Shown: positions 34,369-42,728 of the stretch, in pieces | Position numbering within the stretch: the stretch's first letter is position 1 | Layout: each line of letters starts with the position of its first letter | DNA from: an uncultured Cyclobacteriaceae bacterium | GTDB taxonomy: Bacteria > Bacteroidota > Bacteroidia > Cytophagales > Cyclobacteriaceae | NCBI GenBank assembly: GCA_937146645.1 | Contig: CAKZRQ010000037.1 | Span: 248,001 to 312,000, forward strand | Direction of reading: 5' to 3' | Length of the DNA stretch: 64,000 bases | Position numbers and translations under genes: made by a program | The notes under the pieces: model-generated | The model's database searches: none | Seen by the model: the letters and a program-made list of their open reading frames with translations, nothing else | What the model was told of the DNA's origin: nothing

Positions 34369-34424
34369 GGAATATTTTTACACCTACCAGGTATCGTCGA
34401 TGATAGGGATTCCATGATACCAAA
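34369..34424 (+). promoter_or_regulatory. his leader region with alternative hairpins
   Basis: Between the leader-peptide stop and hisG. An 8-bp stem (34390-34397 with 34414-34421, one G-U) competes with a CCTACC/GATAGG stem and with GGAAT/ATTCC pairings. ATTTTT (34374-34379) follows a short ATTCC-TGCTAA-GGAAT stem that overlaps the leader stop codon. This is consistent with attenuation in general terms, not with a standard terminator. Confidence 0.4.
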
Positions 34425-34462
34425 AGAATTACCCAAATTAATTTCAAAGCATAAATTGCATT

Positions 34463-35323
34463 ATGGAAAACATAATCCGTATTGCCGTTCAGAAAAGCGG
34501 CAGACTTTCAGATGATTCTCTAGGCCTCATTAAAGAGTGTGGGGTCAAATTTTATAATGGTAAAGGAAAATTAAAGGCCTCCTCCCATAACTTCCCTATT
34601 GAGTTTCTATTCCTACGAGATGATGACATTCCGGGATATGTGGCTGATGGGGTTGCAGATATTGGAATTGTTGGAGAAAATGAATTGGCTGAAAAAGATA
34701 GCCAGGTGACTGTTTTAAAGAAGCTTGGTTTCTCTAAATGCCGACTTTCTCTCGCTATTCCAAAAAGTATTGACTACCCAGGTCTTTCATATTTTGAAGG
34801 AAAAAACATTGCCACATCGTATCCGAAAATCCTTCAGGACTATTTGACTAAAAATGGAATTTCAGCCGAAATTCATGAAATCAGTGGTTCTGTAGAGATT
34901 GCTCCAAGTATTGGACTGGCAGAAGGAATATGTGACATCGTAAGTTCAGGGTCAACACTGATGATGAATGGACTGAAGGAAGTAGAGAAAATCTTCAAAT
35001 CAGAGGCCGTTCTAATTGGAAATCCTGATTTAGAAGCCTGGCAGAATGAAATCGTAGAGAAGCTCCTTTTCAGAATCAATGCTGTCCAGCAGGGCAAAAG
35101 CACGAAGTACGTTCTTTTAAATGCACCTAATGAATCGATAGACAAAATTATTGAATTGATTCCTGGTATGAGAAGTCCTACAATTCTTCCTTTAGCTCAA
35201 ACTGGTTGGTCCTCCGTACATTCTGTTCTTAATGAAGACCAATTCTGGGAGAATATTGAAGAACTCAGAGCCGCAGGTGCAGAAGGTATTCTGGTTGTTC
35301 CAATTGAAAAAATGATCCTTTAA
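34463..35323 (+). CDS. hisG: ATP phosphoribosyltransferase (long form)
   Basis: 286 residues: first, committed step of histidine synthesis, normally feedback-inhibited by histidine. 'IRIAVQKSGRLSDDSLGLI' opens the catalytic domain; 'DDDIPGYVADGVADIGIVGENEL' region and 'GLAEGICDIVSSGSTLMMNG' (PRPP-binding loop) follow. The length and C-terminal region ('GMRSPTILPLAQTGWSSVHS') are those of the long HisG type with its own ACT-like regulatory domain, which needs no HisZ. First gene of hisGDCB after the leader peptide. Confidence 0.95.
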   Translation: MENIIRIAVQKSGRLSDDSLGLIKECGVKFYNGKGKLKASSHNFPIEFLFLRDDDIPGYVADGVADIGIVGENELAEKDSQVTVLKKLGFSKCRLSLAIPKSIDYPGLSYFEGKNIATSYPKILQDYLTKNGISAEIHEISGSVEIAPSIGLAEGICDIVSSGSTLMMNGLKEVEKIFKSEAVLIGNPDLEAWQNEIVEKLLFRINAVQQGKSTKYVLLNAPNESIDKIIELIPGMRSPTILPLAQTGWSSVHSVLNEDQFWENIEELRAAGAEGILVVPIEKMIL

Positions 35324-35335
35324 TTATTCGATTCC

Positions 35336-36628
35336 ATGAAAATCCTCATTAATCCGAGTCCAGATAAGTGGAAAAAAAGCCTTGAACGACCCGTTCAAAA
35401 AGCCAAGAAAATAAACAAGGTGATCAAGCCTATTTTCAAGGCAGTGAAAAAAGATGGAGACAAAGCCCTATTCAAATTTTCAAAAGATTTTGACAGGGTT
35501 AAGCTCGATGAAATTCTAGTCTCAGAAGGAGAGTTAAAGGCTGCAAAAGATCAAGTTTCCAGTGAGCTGCAGGAGGCTATTGAAGTGGCGTATGATAATA
35601 TTTCCAAGTTCCATTCAGCTCAGAAGCAAGAAGAGCTGATTAAGGCAGTGATGCCTGGTGTGGTCTGCAGTAGAAAAAGTGTTCCTGTTCAGAAAGTGGG
35701 TTTGTACATTCCTGGAGGAACTGCTCCTTTATTCAGTACTGTACTTATGCTAGCAGTGCCCGCGGTAATAGCTGGCTGCAAGGAAATTATTCTATGTTCA
35801 CCGCCAGATAAGAATGGAAATATCCATCCTGCTATCCTTTATACAGCAAGCTTAATCGGGCTAAAAAAGATAGCGAAGGTTGGCGGAGCTCAGGCCATTG
35901 CAGCATTAACTTTTGGTACTGAATCCGTTCCGGCAGTAGATAAAATCTTCGGACCTGGTAATCAGTATGTGACGGCTGGTAAGCAAAGAGCCACCAAATA
36001 TGGCGTAGCAATAGATATGCCCGCTGGTCCCTCAGAGGTTTTGGTTTATGCAGATGAATCTTCAGAGGCGTCATTTGTGGCAGCGGATCTTCTTTCGCAG
36101 GCCGAGCATGGCATAGATTCGCAAGTAGTCTTGGTGACACATTCTACAGAATTTGCAGAAGATGTTCTTAAAGAAGTCGATAGGCAAGTTGAAGGTCTTC
36201 CGAGAAAGGAGATCGCCAAAGAAGCCCTGAAAAATTCTACGGCTGTGGTGGTTGACAACCTTGAAACAGCATTAGAAGTGATCAATGACTATGCGCCCGA
36301 ACACTTGATCATCAGTGTGAAAAATGAAGAAGAGGCTGTAGAAGGAATTGTAAATGCAGGCTCAATTTTCGTTGGAAAGTATACTCCAGAATCTGCAGGT
36401 GATTACGCTTCAGGAACGAACCATACCTTACCTACCTATGGCTATGCAAGAAACTATAGTGGTGTATCCCTGGATAGCTTTGTGAAAAAAATCACCTATC
36501 AAAAAATTACTGATGAGGGCCTAAAGCTCCTCGGTCCTACGGTGGAAGTTATGGCTGAAAATGAGCTGCTTATGGCTCATAAAAACGCGGTCACGGTTCG
36601 TTTGCAATACCTTAAGGATAGATCATGA
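35336..36628 (+). CDS. hisD: Histidinol dehydrogenase
   Basis: 430 residues; zinc enzyme oxidising histidinol to histidine in two NAD-dependent steps. Typical segments: 'KVGLYIPGGTAPLFSTVLML', 'KVGGAQAIAALTFGTESVP', 'KIFGPGNQYVTAGKQ', 'MPAGPSEVLVYADE', 'LLSQAEHGIDSQVVLV' and 'DYAPEHLII'. It starts 12 bases after hisG, and its stop overlaps the hisC start by four bases. Confidence 0.96.
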   Translation: MKILINPSPDKWKKSLERPVQKAKKINKVIKPIFKAVKKDGDKALFKFSKDFDRVKLDEILVSEGELKAAKDQVSSELQEAIEVAYDNISKFHSAQKQEELIKAVMPGVVCSRKSVPVQKVGLYIPGGTAPLFSTVLMLAVPAVIAGCKEIILCSPPDKNGNIHPAILYTASLIGLKKIAKVGGAQAIAALTFGTESVPAVDKIFGPGNQYVTAGKQRATKYGVAIDMPAGPSEVLVYADESSEASFVAADLLSQAEHGIDSQVVLVTHSTEFAEDVLKEVDRQVEGLPRKEIAKEALKNSTAVVVDNLETALEVINDYAPEHLIISVKNEEEAVEGIVNAGSIFVGKYTPESAGDYASGTNHTLPTYGYARNYSGVSLDSFVKKITYQKITDEGLKLLGPTVEVMAENELLMAHKNAVTVRLQYLKDRS

Positions 36629-37686
36629 GCTTTGATTTAAGTGCATTACTCAGGCCACATATCCGGAACCTCAAACCTTATACTTCAGCTCGAGATGAAT
36701 ACAGCGGCACAGAAGGTGTTTTTCTGGATGCAAACGAAAATCCATATGGCTCCATTACGGATGAGGATTTCAACAGGTACCCGGACCCATATCAACAAGG
36801 TCTAAAGGATAGAATTGCCAAAATCAGAGATTTAGATTCTTCCAGAATCTTTTTAGGAAATGGTTCTGATGAAGCGATTGATCTTTTATTCAGGGCTTTC
36901 TGTAATCCAGGAGTGGACAATGTCATTCTTCTCCCTCCTACCTATGGAATGTACGGAGTGAGTGCCTCAATCAATGCTACAGAGACCATATCCGTTCCTC
37001 TGACCGAAGATTTTCAACTTCAGTCAGAGAAAATTCTTGAAGCATTTAATGAAAAATCAAAGATTCTCTTCATTTGCTCTCCTAATAACCCTTCAGGAAA
37101 TTCTCTAAATCATGATGAAATTGAAAAACTGATTAAAGAATTCCCTGGAATTGTGGTGATCGATGAGGCTTACGTTGATTTTATGTCTGAAGAAAGCTTT
37201 GTCAAGAAACTTGATGAGTTTCAAAATCTCGTTGTGCTCCAAACTTTTTCCAAAGCCTGGGGTCTGGCTTCCTTAAGGTTGGGGATGGCTTTTGCAAGTG
37301 AAGAAGTCATTCGTGTTCTGAATAAGATAAAACCACCTTACAATATTTCTGGTCTTACTCAAACCACTGTCTTGGACGCTCTCGGGAATATTGACCAGAT
37401 GAAGAAAATGGTGGCGAATATTCTCGAACAGAGAAATCACCTTCGATCTGAACTAGAATCAATTGATGGAGTCATCAAAGTATTCCCCTCAGACGCGAAT
37501 TTCCTTTTGGTTAAGATCGCAAATGCCAGCAAGGCCTATCAGGACCTAATTGAAAGGAAAGTAATCTTAAGAAATCGATCCAATGTCATGCTTTGTGAAG
37601 ATTGTCTTCGTGTGACCATTGGCACAGCTCAAGAAAACGAGATATTTTTATCCGAGCTTAAAAACTGGCTCAGCAAAAATTCCTAG
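36625..37686 (+). CDS. hisC: Histidinol-phosphate aminotransferase
   Basis: 353 residues, class I/II PLP aminotransferase: 'VFLDANENPYGS', 'RIFLGNGSDEAIDLLFRAF', 'ICSPNNPSGNSL', 'VVIDEAYVDFM' and the PLP lysine in 'QTFSKAWGLASLRLGMAF'. Starts in an ATGA overlap with hisD. Confidence 0.96.
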   Translation: MSFDLSALLRPHIRNLKPYTSARDEYSGTEGVFLDANENPYGSITDEDFNRYPDPYQQGLKDRIAKIRDLDSSRIFLGNGSDEAIDLLFRAFCNPGVDNVILLPPTYGMYGVSASINATETISVPLTEDFQLQSEKILEAFNEKSKILFICSPNNPSGNSLNHDEIEKLIKEFPGIVVIDEAYVDFMSEESFVKKLDEFQNLVVLQTFSKAWGLASLRLGMAFASEEVIRVLNKIKPPYNISGLTQTTVLDALGNIDQMKKMVANILEQRNHLRSELESIDGVIKVFPSDANFLLVKIANASKAYQDLIERKVILRNRSNVMLCEDCLRVTIGTAQENEIFLSELKNWLSKNS

Positions 37687-37689
37687 CAA

Positions 37690-38787
37690 ATGAAAAAACG
37701 AGTCCTTTTCATTGACCGAGATGGTACCATAATCAAAGAACCACCAACCGATTATCAGGTAGATAGCCTTGAAAAGTTGGAGTTTCTACCAAAAGCTATT
37801 TCCAATCTCAGAAAAATTGCCGAAGAGACAGATTATGAACTGGTGATGGTGACCAATCAGGACGGGTTAGGGACTGATTCATTTCCTGAGAAGGATTTTT
37901 GGCCGGCCCAGTATAAAATGCTCAAGACCCTCGAGCAGGAGAATATCTTCTTCGCAAAAATTCATATTGATAAGACCTTTGAGAGTGAAGGTGCGGAGAC
38001 CAGAAAGCCTGGAACAGGGCTTTTAAAGGAATATTTTTCTGATGATTACGATTTGGCCAACAGTTATGTGATTGGGGATCGGGAGTCTGATATGGAGCTA
38101 GCGGTAAATCTAGGCGCAAAAGGAATTTTTATCGGTGAGGATAATTCAAGAGCCAGTTTTGAGACTACGGACTGGGATGAGATTTATGAATTTCTAAAGT
38201 ACCCACCGAGGAAATCTGAAATCAGACGGACTACTTCTGAAACTGATATTTCCATTGCTCTAAATCTGGACGGAAAAGGAAAATCTAATATTTCCACTGG
38301 TCTAAGTTTCTTCGATCATATGCTTGATCAACTCGCGAGACATGGAAGCACAGACCTAGATATTCAGGTAAAAGGTGATTTACACATTGATGAGCACCAT
38401 ACAATAGAAGATACGGCATTGGCTTTGGGCGAAGCCTATCTCAAGGCCCTCGGTGACAAGAAAGGTATTTACCGTTATGGTTTTTGTCTGCCTATGGACG
38501 ATTCTCTGGCCCAGGTAGCCATCGATTTTGGAGGAAGGCCATGGATTGTTTGGGATGCAGAATTCAAGCGTGAAAAAGTTGGGGACATGCCAACTGAAAT
38601 GTTCTTTCACTTCTTCAAATCTTTCTCAGATACTGCCAAATGCAATCTGAATATCAAAGTGGAAGGTGATAACGAACATCACAAAATTGAAGCGATTTTT
38701 AAGGCCCTAGCCAGAGCTATCAAAATGGCCGTTGCCAAGGATAAAGCCAACCTCGATCAGTTGCCTTCAACGAAGGGATCGCTTTAA
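37690..38787 (+). CDS. hisB: Bifunctional histidinol-phosphatase / imidazoleglycerol-phosphate dehydratase
   Basis: 365 residues joining two enzymes. Residues about 1-165 are a HAD phosphatase (nucleophile motif 'FIDRDGTII', '[10 protein letters not shown]', '[13 protein letters not shown]'); residues about 170-365 are the IGP dehydratase with the metal-binding '[13 protein letters not shown]', '[16 protein letters not shown]' and '[18 protein letters not shown]'. This supplies the sixth and eighth steps of histidine synthesis. It ends the four-gene cluster; hisH, hisA, hisF and hisIE are not in the window. An AAATAAC/GTTATTT inverted repeat follows the stop. Confidence 0.95.
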   Translation: MKKRVLFIDRDGTIIKEPPTDYQVDSLEKLEFLPKAISNLRKIAEETDYELVMVTNQDGLGTDSFPEKDFWPAQYKMLKTLEQENIFFAKIHIDKTFESEGAETRKPGTGLLKEYFSDDYDLANSYVIGDRESDMELAVNLGAKGIFIGEDNSRASFETTDWDEIYEFLKYPPRKSEIRRTTSETDISIALNLDGKGKSNISTGLSFFDHMLDQLARHGSTDLDIQVKGDLHIDEHHTIEDTALALGEAYLKALGDKKGIYRYGFCLPMDDSLAQVAIDFGGRPWIVWDAEFKREKVGDMPTEMFFHFFKSFSDTAKCNLNIKVEGDNEHHKIEAIFKALARAIKMAVAKDKANLDQLPSTKGSL

Positions 38788-38842
38788 TAAAAAATAACTG
38801 CAACAAAGTAGGATTTGAAAGCGTTATTTCGTTTGTTGAACT

Positions 38843-39640
38843 ATGATACGAAATTTACGTAGAACCACTATTATTTTAATTATAATTATCTTTTCCTCTT
38901 GCAGAAGCGACCTTAATGATATCCAAGCAGTCTTTGAGAAAGGAAATTACGAAGAGACCATTGATCGATTGGATACCTACCTATTTTTTAATGTGACTGA
39001 CGTTAAAGCTCTTCACATGCGTGCGCGATCCTATGAGGAATTAGAAATGTACGAGGAAGCTAAAAGCGATTTTGAACGAGTTATTCAGCTCAATCCGGAC
39101 TATGCGCTCGCATACGCAGGTTTGGGAAAAATTGAGTTTGAGGAAAAAAATTATAAGCAAGCTGAACTGTATCTACTCAGGGCAGCCACACTCGAGGCCG
39201 ATAATTTTGATATTCTGTACATGCTTGGCCGAGCTCAAATAATGACCGGAAAGTATCGGAATGCTGAGGAGTTCTTGCGTCAGGCGCTTGATATGAAACC
39301 CGAATTTGGAAAGGTTAATTTTTACATAGGAATGAGTTTAGCCTTCCAGGGTGATGCCCTTGGTGCAGCAGCGGCCTTTAATCAATATGTACAATATGAG
39401 CCGGACCATATCACAGGCCTTTATAACAGAGGTTTTGCATTGATGAGAGCTGGTTTTATTGACTGGGCTATCGATGACTTTAATACCGTGCTGTCACAAG
39501 AGCCAGACCACTGGGATGCCATGGCACAAAAAGGAATTTGCCTAAATCAATTGGGTGATTCGCAAGGCTGTGTACTTCTAAACAAGGCAGCCGCTGAAGG
39601 AAGCATGTATGCTCTTGCTGCAGAAAAACTTTGTAGCTAA
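38843..39640 (+). CDS. TPR-repeat lipoprotein
   Basis: 265 residues. Lipoprotein signal (MIRNLRRTTIILIIIIFSSC) followed by about six tetratricopeptide repeats, e.g. 'VKALHMRARSYEELEMYEEA', 'YALAYAGLGKIEFEEKNYKQ' and 'FDILYMLGRAQIMTGKYRNA'. Probably a scaffold for an envelope complex; no specific role is visible. Its stop shares the bases CTAA with the stop of the convergent ATP-grasp gene. Confidence 0.87.
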   Translation: MIRNLRRTTIILIIIIFSSCRSDLNDIQAVFEKGNYEETIDRLDTYLFFNVTDVKALHMRARSYEELEMYEEAKSDFERVIQLNPDYALAYAGLGKIEFEEKNYKQAELYLLRAATLEADNFDILYMLGRAQIMTGKYRNAEEFLRQALDMKPEFGKVNFYIGMSLAFQGDALGAAAAFNQYVQYEPDHITGLYNRGFALMRAGFIDWAIDDFNTVLSQEPDHWDAMAQKGICLNQLGDSQGCVLLNKAAAEGSMYALAAEKLCS

Positions 39641-40515
39641 GAGAGCAACTTGGCTTTCAATGCTTCCTTGTAATTTTCTCTCGCTCCTTCTACTTCATCC
39701 AAAAACAGATAGGGTTCAATCATCTCTAATTCCATGAGATGAAATTCTCCGTCGATTAAAACTCCGTCAACTCGCACGTAAAGTGAGTCGGAACAAAATC
39801 GATTTACTAGATTCTGGGCAGAAGCCAAAAGATTATCATCAGGCTGTATCTCTTTCACAGTTCCCCCAAAGTAATGCTGCACTCTGAAATCTTCAGTTGC
39901 TGGAGTTTTAAGAACGGCATGTGAAAAAGTTGAATTGAAAAAAATCAGGGAATACTCTCCTACCTCAGCCACCTCCCTGATGTACGGTTGAACTAAAAAT
40001 GACTCTTCTTCAAGTAGCTCATTTAACTTTGGAAGAAAGCCATTCATCTCCTTCTTATTGATGCGAAAGGTGTTTTTGGCTCCACCTGAAACGGCAGGTT
40101 TGATCACGAATTCATTATAAGGCAGCTTTTGAAAGTTGTCAAACTTAACTGAGCTTTGAGCTGCAAGCTCCTGACCACTAATTACTCGAAACCCAGCATT
40201 TTCTACTTCAAAGAGATATGATTTATTGGAATTCCATTTCAGAATTTCAAGACTATTCAACACAGGAATCTTGAGCTTCTCTATCTCATTCAACCAGTTC
40301 AGAAACTCGGCATAGTGATCAAAATAATCCCATGTGGATTTAATAAGGAGGCAATCAAAATCAGACCATTTGGCTAGTTTATCGGACCATGGAATTAGCT
40401 CATGCTCAATCCCCAACTCACTTAAAACCTCAGAAAGAATTTGATCCTCATCAGCTGTATTGTGATCGTATGTCCCCTGAGAAACATATGTCACGATGGC
40501 CACCTTTTTAATCAT
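39637..40515 (-). CDS. ATP-grasp domain protein
   Basis: 292 residues. The N-terminal pre-ATP-grasp part has 'VAIVTYVSQGTYDHNTADED' and 'LIKSTWDYFDHYAEFLNWLN'; the ATP-grasp part has 'EFVIKPAVSGGAKNTFRINK', 'FLVQPYIREVAEVGEYSLIF' and the metal-binding region 'VDGVLIDGEFHLMELEMIEP'. The order and motifs resemble glutathione synthetase/RimK-like ligases, which join a carboxylate to an amine using ATP; the substrate is not known. ATG 40515 is used instead of an in-frame TTG 18 bases upstream. Confidence 0.82.
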   Translation of the reverse strand: MIKKVAIVTYVSQGTYDHNTADEDQILSEVLSELGIEHELIPWSDKLAKWSDFDCLLIKSTWDYFDHYAEFLNWLNEIEKLKIPVLNSLEILKWNSNKSYLFEVENAGFRVISGQELAAQSSVKFDNFQKLPYNEFVIKPAVSGGAKNTFRINKKEMNGFLPKLNELLEEESFLVQPYIREVAEVGEYSLIFFNSTFSHAVLKTPATEDFRVQHYFGGTVKEIQPDDNLLASAQNLVNRFCSDSLYVRVDGVLIDGEFHLMELEMIEPYLFLDEVEGARENYKEALKAKLLS

Positions 40516-40611
40516 TAGATTTTTTTTGGTCAATTGTAAAAGAACGCTAAAAATATCTACCGCTGATCTAAAAAAACACGTATTTAGATATAATTTTAAT
40601 TAATTCAATTT

Positions 40612-41427
40612 ATGCAAAAAGAGAAAATCGTAATCGTTCCAACTTACAATGAGGTGGAAAATATTCAGGAACTCATCGACACGGTGATGTTTCTTGATGG
40701 CGATTTCAATCTTTTGATTATTGATGACGGTTCCCCGGACGGTACTGCTAAGCTTGTTGAAGAAAATCAGAAACACTTTTCAAATAGACTATTCCTAATT
40801 CAGAGAGAAGGAAAACTAGGATTGGGTACAGCATACATCACAGGTTTCAAGTGGTGCCTGGAAAATGGATATCAGTACATCTTTGAAATGGATGCTGATT
40901 TCTCTCACAATCCCGCTGACCTGATCAAGCTCTATGAGGCTTGCGCCAAAGATGGCCATGACTTGGCAATTGGCTCACGATACATCACCGGAGTCAATGT
41001 CGTGAATTGGCCTATCGGTCGAGTACTTATGTCCTATTTCGCGAGTGTTTATGTGAAATTTATTACAGGGCTTCCTGTGAAAGATGCGACAGCCGGGTTT
41101 AAGTGTTACAAGCGCCAAGTCCTAGAAGGAATGGACCTTGATAAAATTCGATTCATTGGCTACGCTTTCCAAATTGAAATGAAGTTTACGGCCTGGAAAC
41201 TAGGCTTTCGAATTACTGAAGTTCCCATCATTTTCACTGATCGCACCAAAGGAACTTCGAAAATGAGTCAAGGGATATTCCGAGAGGCGGTTTTTGGAGT
41301 GATTTCGATGAAAATAAAAAGTATTTTTTCACCCTATAAAATCAATCAAAGCGAATCGATTTTATCGGATCAACCTTCGAAATTGCCAAAACTGGAACAA
41401 GAGTCACCAGCATCGTCAAGAGGCTAA
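40612..41427 (+). CDS. Polyprenol-phosphate mannose synthase-like GT2 glycosyltransferase
   Basis: 271 residues, GT-A fold: 'VIVPTYNEVENIQELIDTV', 'IIDDGSPDGTAKLVEEN', the DxD-type 'FEMDADFSHNPADLIKLYE', 'AIGSRYITGVNVVNWPIGR' and 'DATAGFKCYKRQVLE'. This is the dolichyl/polyprenyl-phosphate mannosyltransferase (DPM1) group that loads a sugar on a lipid carrier. The catalytic domain ends near residue 235; the last ~28 residues, a polar tail, are encoded opposite the end of the permease gene (86-base antisense overlap). Confidence 0.88.
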   Translation: MQKEKIVIVPTYNEVENIQELIDTVMFLDGDFNLLIIDDGSPDGTAKLVEENQKHFSNRLFLIQREGKLGLGTAYITGFKWCLENGYQYIFEMDADFSHNPADLIKLYEACAKDGHDLAIGSRYITGVNVVNWPIGRVLMSYFASVYVKFITGLPVKDATAGFKCYKRQVLEGMDLDKIRFIGYAFQIEMKFTAWKLGFRITEVPIIFTDRTKGTSKMSQGIFREAVFGVISMKIKSIFSPYKINQSESILSDQPSKLPKLEQESPASSRG

Positions 41428-42559
41428 TTCCGATATTCAGAGCTATGAATATGGGCCAATTCCAGGAAATGGGAACATAGGCCATGTAATAGCTGGCGGC
41501 ATCAAGAGGAATAATTCTAAACTGATCCTGAAGGAAGCCAATTCCTAAACCTATCGCATTACCAATCAGTAATCCTCTCAATAGAATCCTGAAACCATTC
41601 CAAAAAAAGATTCGCCTGATCTCTTTATCCCGGGTGCCCAAAGCCTTCAAAACTCCGATCATTTGAGTTCTTTCCATAATCAAAATGAAAAGAATAGCAC
41701 CCATATTGAAAATGGCCACGAAGCCAATCAAACCCACAAATACATAAACATTGGTATCGAGAAGTTCGAGCCAATCGAAAATTTCTCTAAATTTTTCGCG
41801 GCTAGCCACCAACTTCAAATTAGAATCTAAAACTGTTTCTATCTCACGAATTTGGCTTTGCGAGGCTTCAGAATTATCCACAAAAATCTCTAAGCCCCCA
41901 ATTTGATCTTTAGACCACCCATTCAGATTTCTGATGGTTTGGAGCTCTCCTATCACCACTTTCTGATCAAAATTCTCAAGGTAAGTTTCAAAAATCCCTA
42001 CAACAGTTACTCTTCGGAAACGTGGAGGGTTTTGGACAAAATAAAGCGTCACCCGGTCACCTAGCTCAATCAGCAATCGATTAGCCAAATACTTGCTAAT
42101 CATTACCTCATTTGAAGTGCCCTCATCTGGAATCTGAAGCATCCTTCCTTCAATCAGATATTGCTTGAAATCCAAGGAATCAAAATCAGCCGCCATCCCC
42201 TTCATCAGAATTCCTTCCACTTCCTCCTCACCTTTCATTAGTGCAGCTTTATTCGCATAGGACTGAACCCTGCTCACAAAGGCTAGATCCTCATAGCTGT
42301 CGAAAAAACGATTTTCATTACTAAAAGGCATCTCCTCGAATGCATTACTCATCATGTAACGCTGAATCTGATAATGGCCTGTAAAGCCAAATACTCTTTC
42401 GGACACCGTGGATTGGAAACCTCCAAGAATCATAAATGCGAGAATGGAAACACCCAGTCCAAGAGCTAAACTACCAATCGCAATTCGATGGATAGTTGCA
42501 GAGAAACCTCCGGCTTTTTTAAAGCTCAATCGGTTGGCTATGAAAAATGAGAAATTCAA
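41342..42559 (-). CDS. LolC/LolE-type ABC transporter permease (FtsX family)
   Basis: 405 residues with the MacB/LolC layout: one N-terminal transmembrane helix (about 24-46), a large periplasmic domain ('GHYQIQRYMMSNAFEEMPF' onward), then three C-terminal helices and the ending 'VLAISKVDPIKSIRFD', a typical FtsX tail. In lipoprotein export it would work with a LolD ATPase, not found here. The start codon is TTG at 42559: an in-frame stop lies 15 bases upstream with no ATG between, and 'NFSFFIANRLSFKK' is the usual family start. Confidence 0.85.
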   Translation of the reverse strand: MNFSFFIANRLSFKKAGGFSATIHRIAIGSLALGLGVSILAFMILGGFQSTVSERVFGFTGHYQIQRYMMSNAFEEMPFSNENRFFDSYEDLAFVSRVQSYANKAALMKGEEEVEGILMKGMAADFDSLDFKQYLIEGRMLQIPDEGTSNEVMISKYLANRLLIELGDRVTLYFVQNPPRFRRVTVVGIFETYLENFDQKVVIGELQTIRNLNGWSKDQIGGLEIFVDNSEASQSQIREIETVLDSNLKLVASREKFREIFDWLELLDTNVYVFVGLIGFVAIFNMGAILFILIMERTQMIGVLKALGTRDKEIRRIFFWNGFRILLRGLLIGNAIGLGIGFLQDQFRIIPLDAASYYMAYVPISWNWPIFIALNIGISLLTMLVTLVPVLAISKVDPIKSIRFD

Positions 42560-42593
42560 ACGGCTATTTTGTCGTTAGTAGAATAACGGGTGC

Positions 42594-42710
42594 TGAAATA
42601 TTCAGAGCTAAGGTACGCAAGATTTGAATCTGCCAAAAGCACTTCGATCAACTTAAAAATTGACTGAAATATTCACACAGCCCATCATTTTAACTAGTTT
42701 TGAATATTCA
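42594..42710. promoter_or_regulatory. Three TGAA-TTCA palindromes upstream of namZ
   Basis: TGAAATATTCA at 42594-42604 and 42665-42675, and the perfect palindrome TGAATATTCA at 42701-42710. Centres are 71 and about 35 bases apart, and the last overlaps the start-site side of the -7 box at 42695-42702. The layout suggests a regulator acting on namZ or on the divergent permease gene. Confidence 0.4.
42695..42702 (+). promoter_or_regulatory. Candidate -7 element of namZ
   Basis: TAGTTTTG matches TAnnTTTG exactly, 26 bases before the GTG start. No TTG at the usual spacing upstream, which may mean dependence on an activator. Confidence 0.5.
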
Positions 42711-42728
42711 CCATAGCAAATTCCAAAA

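Noticed and set aside
34369..34380. Classical intrinsic terminator directly after the his leader peptide
   Set aside because: The stem is only 5 bp with two G-C pairs, and its 5' arm lies under a ribosome at the leader stop codon; recorded only as an alternative pairing.
38788..38842. AAATAAC/GTTATTT inverted repeat as the his operon terminator
   Set aside because: The loop is long (about 20 bases) and no T-run follows; too weak to call.
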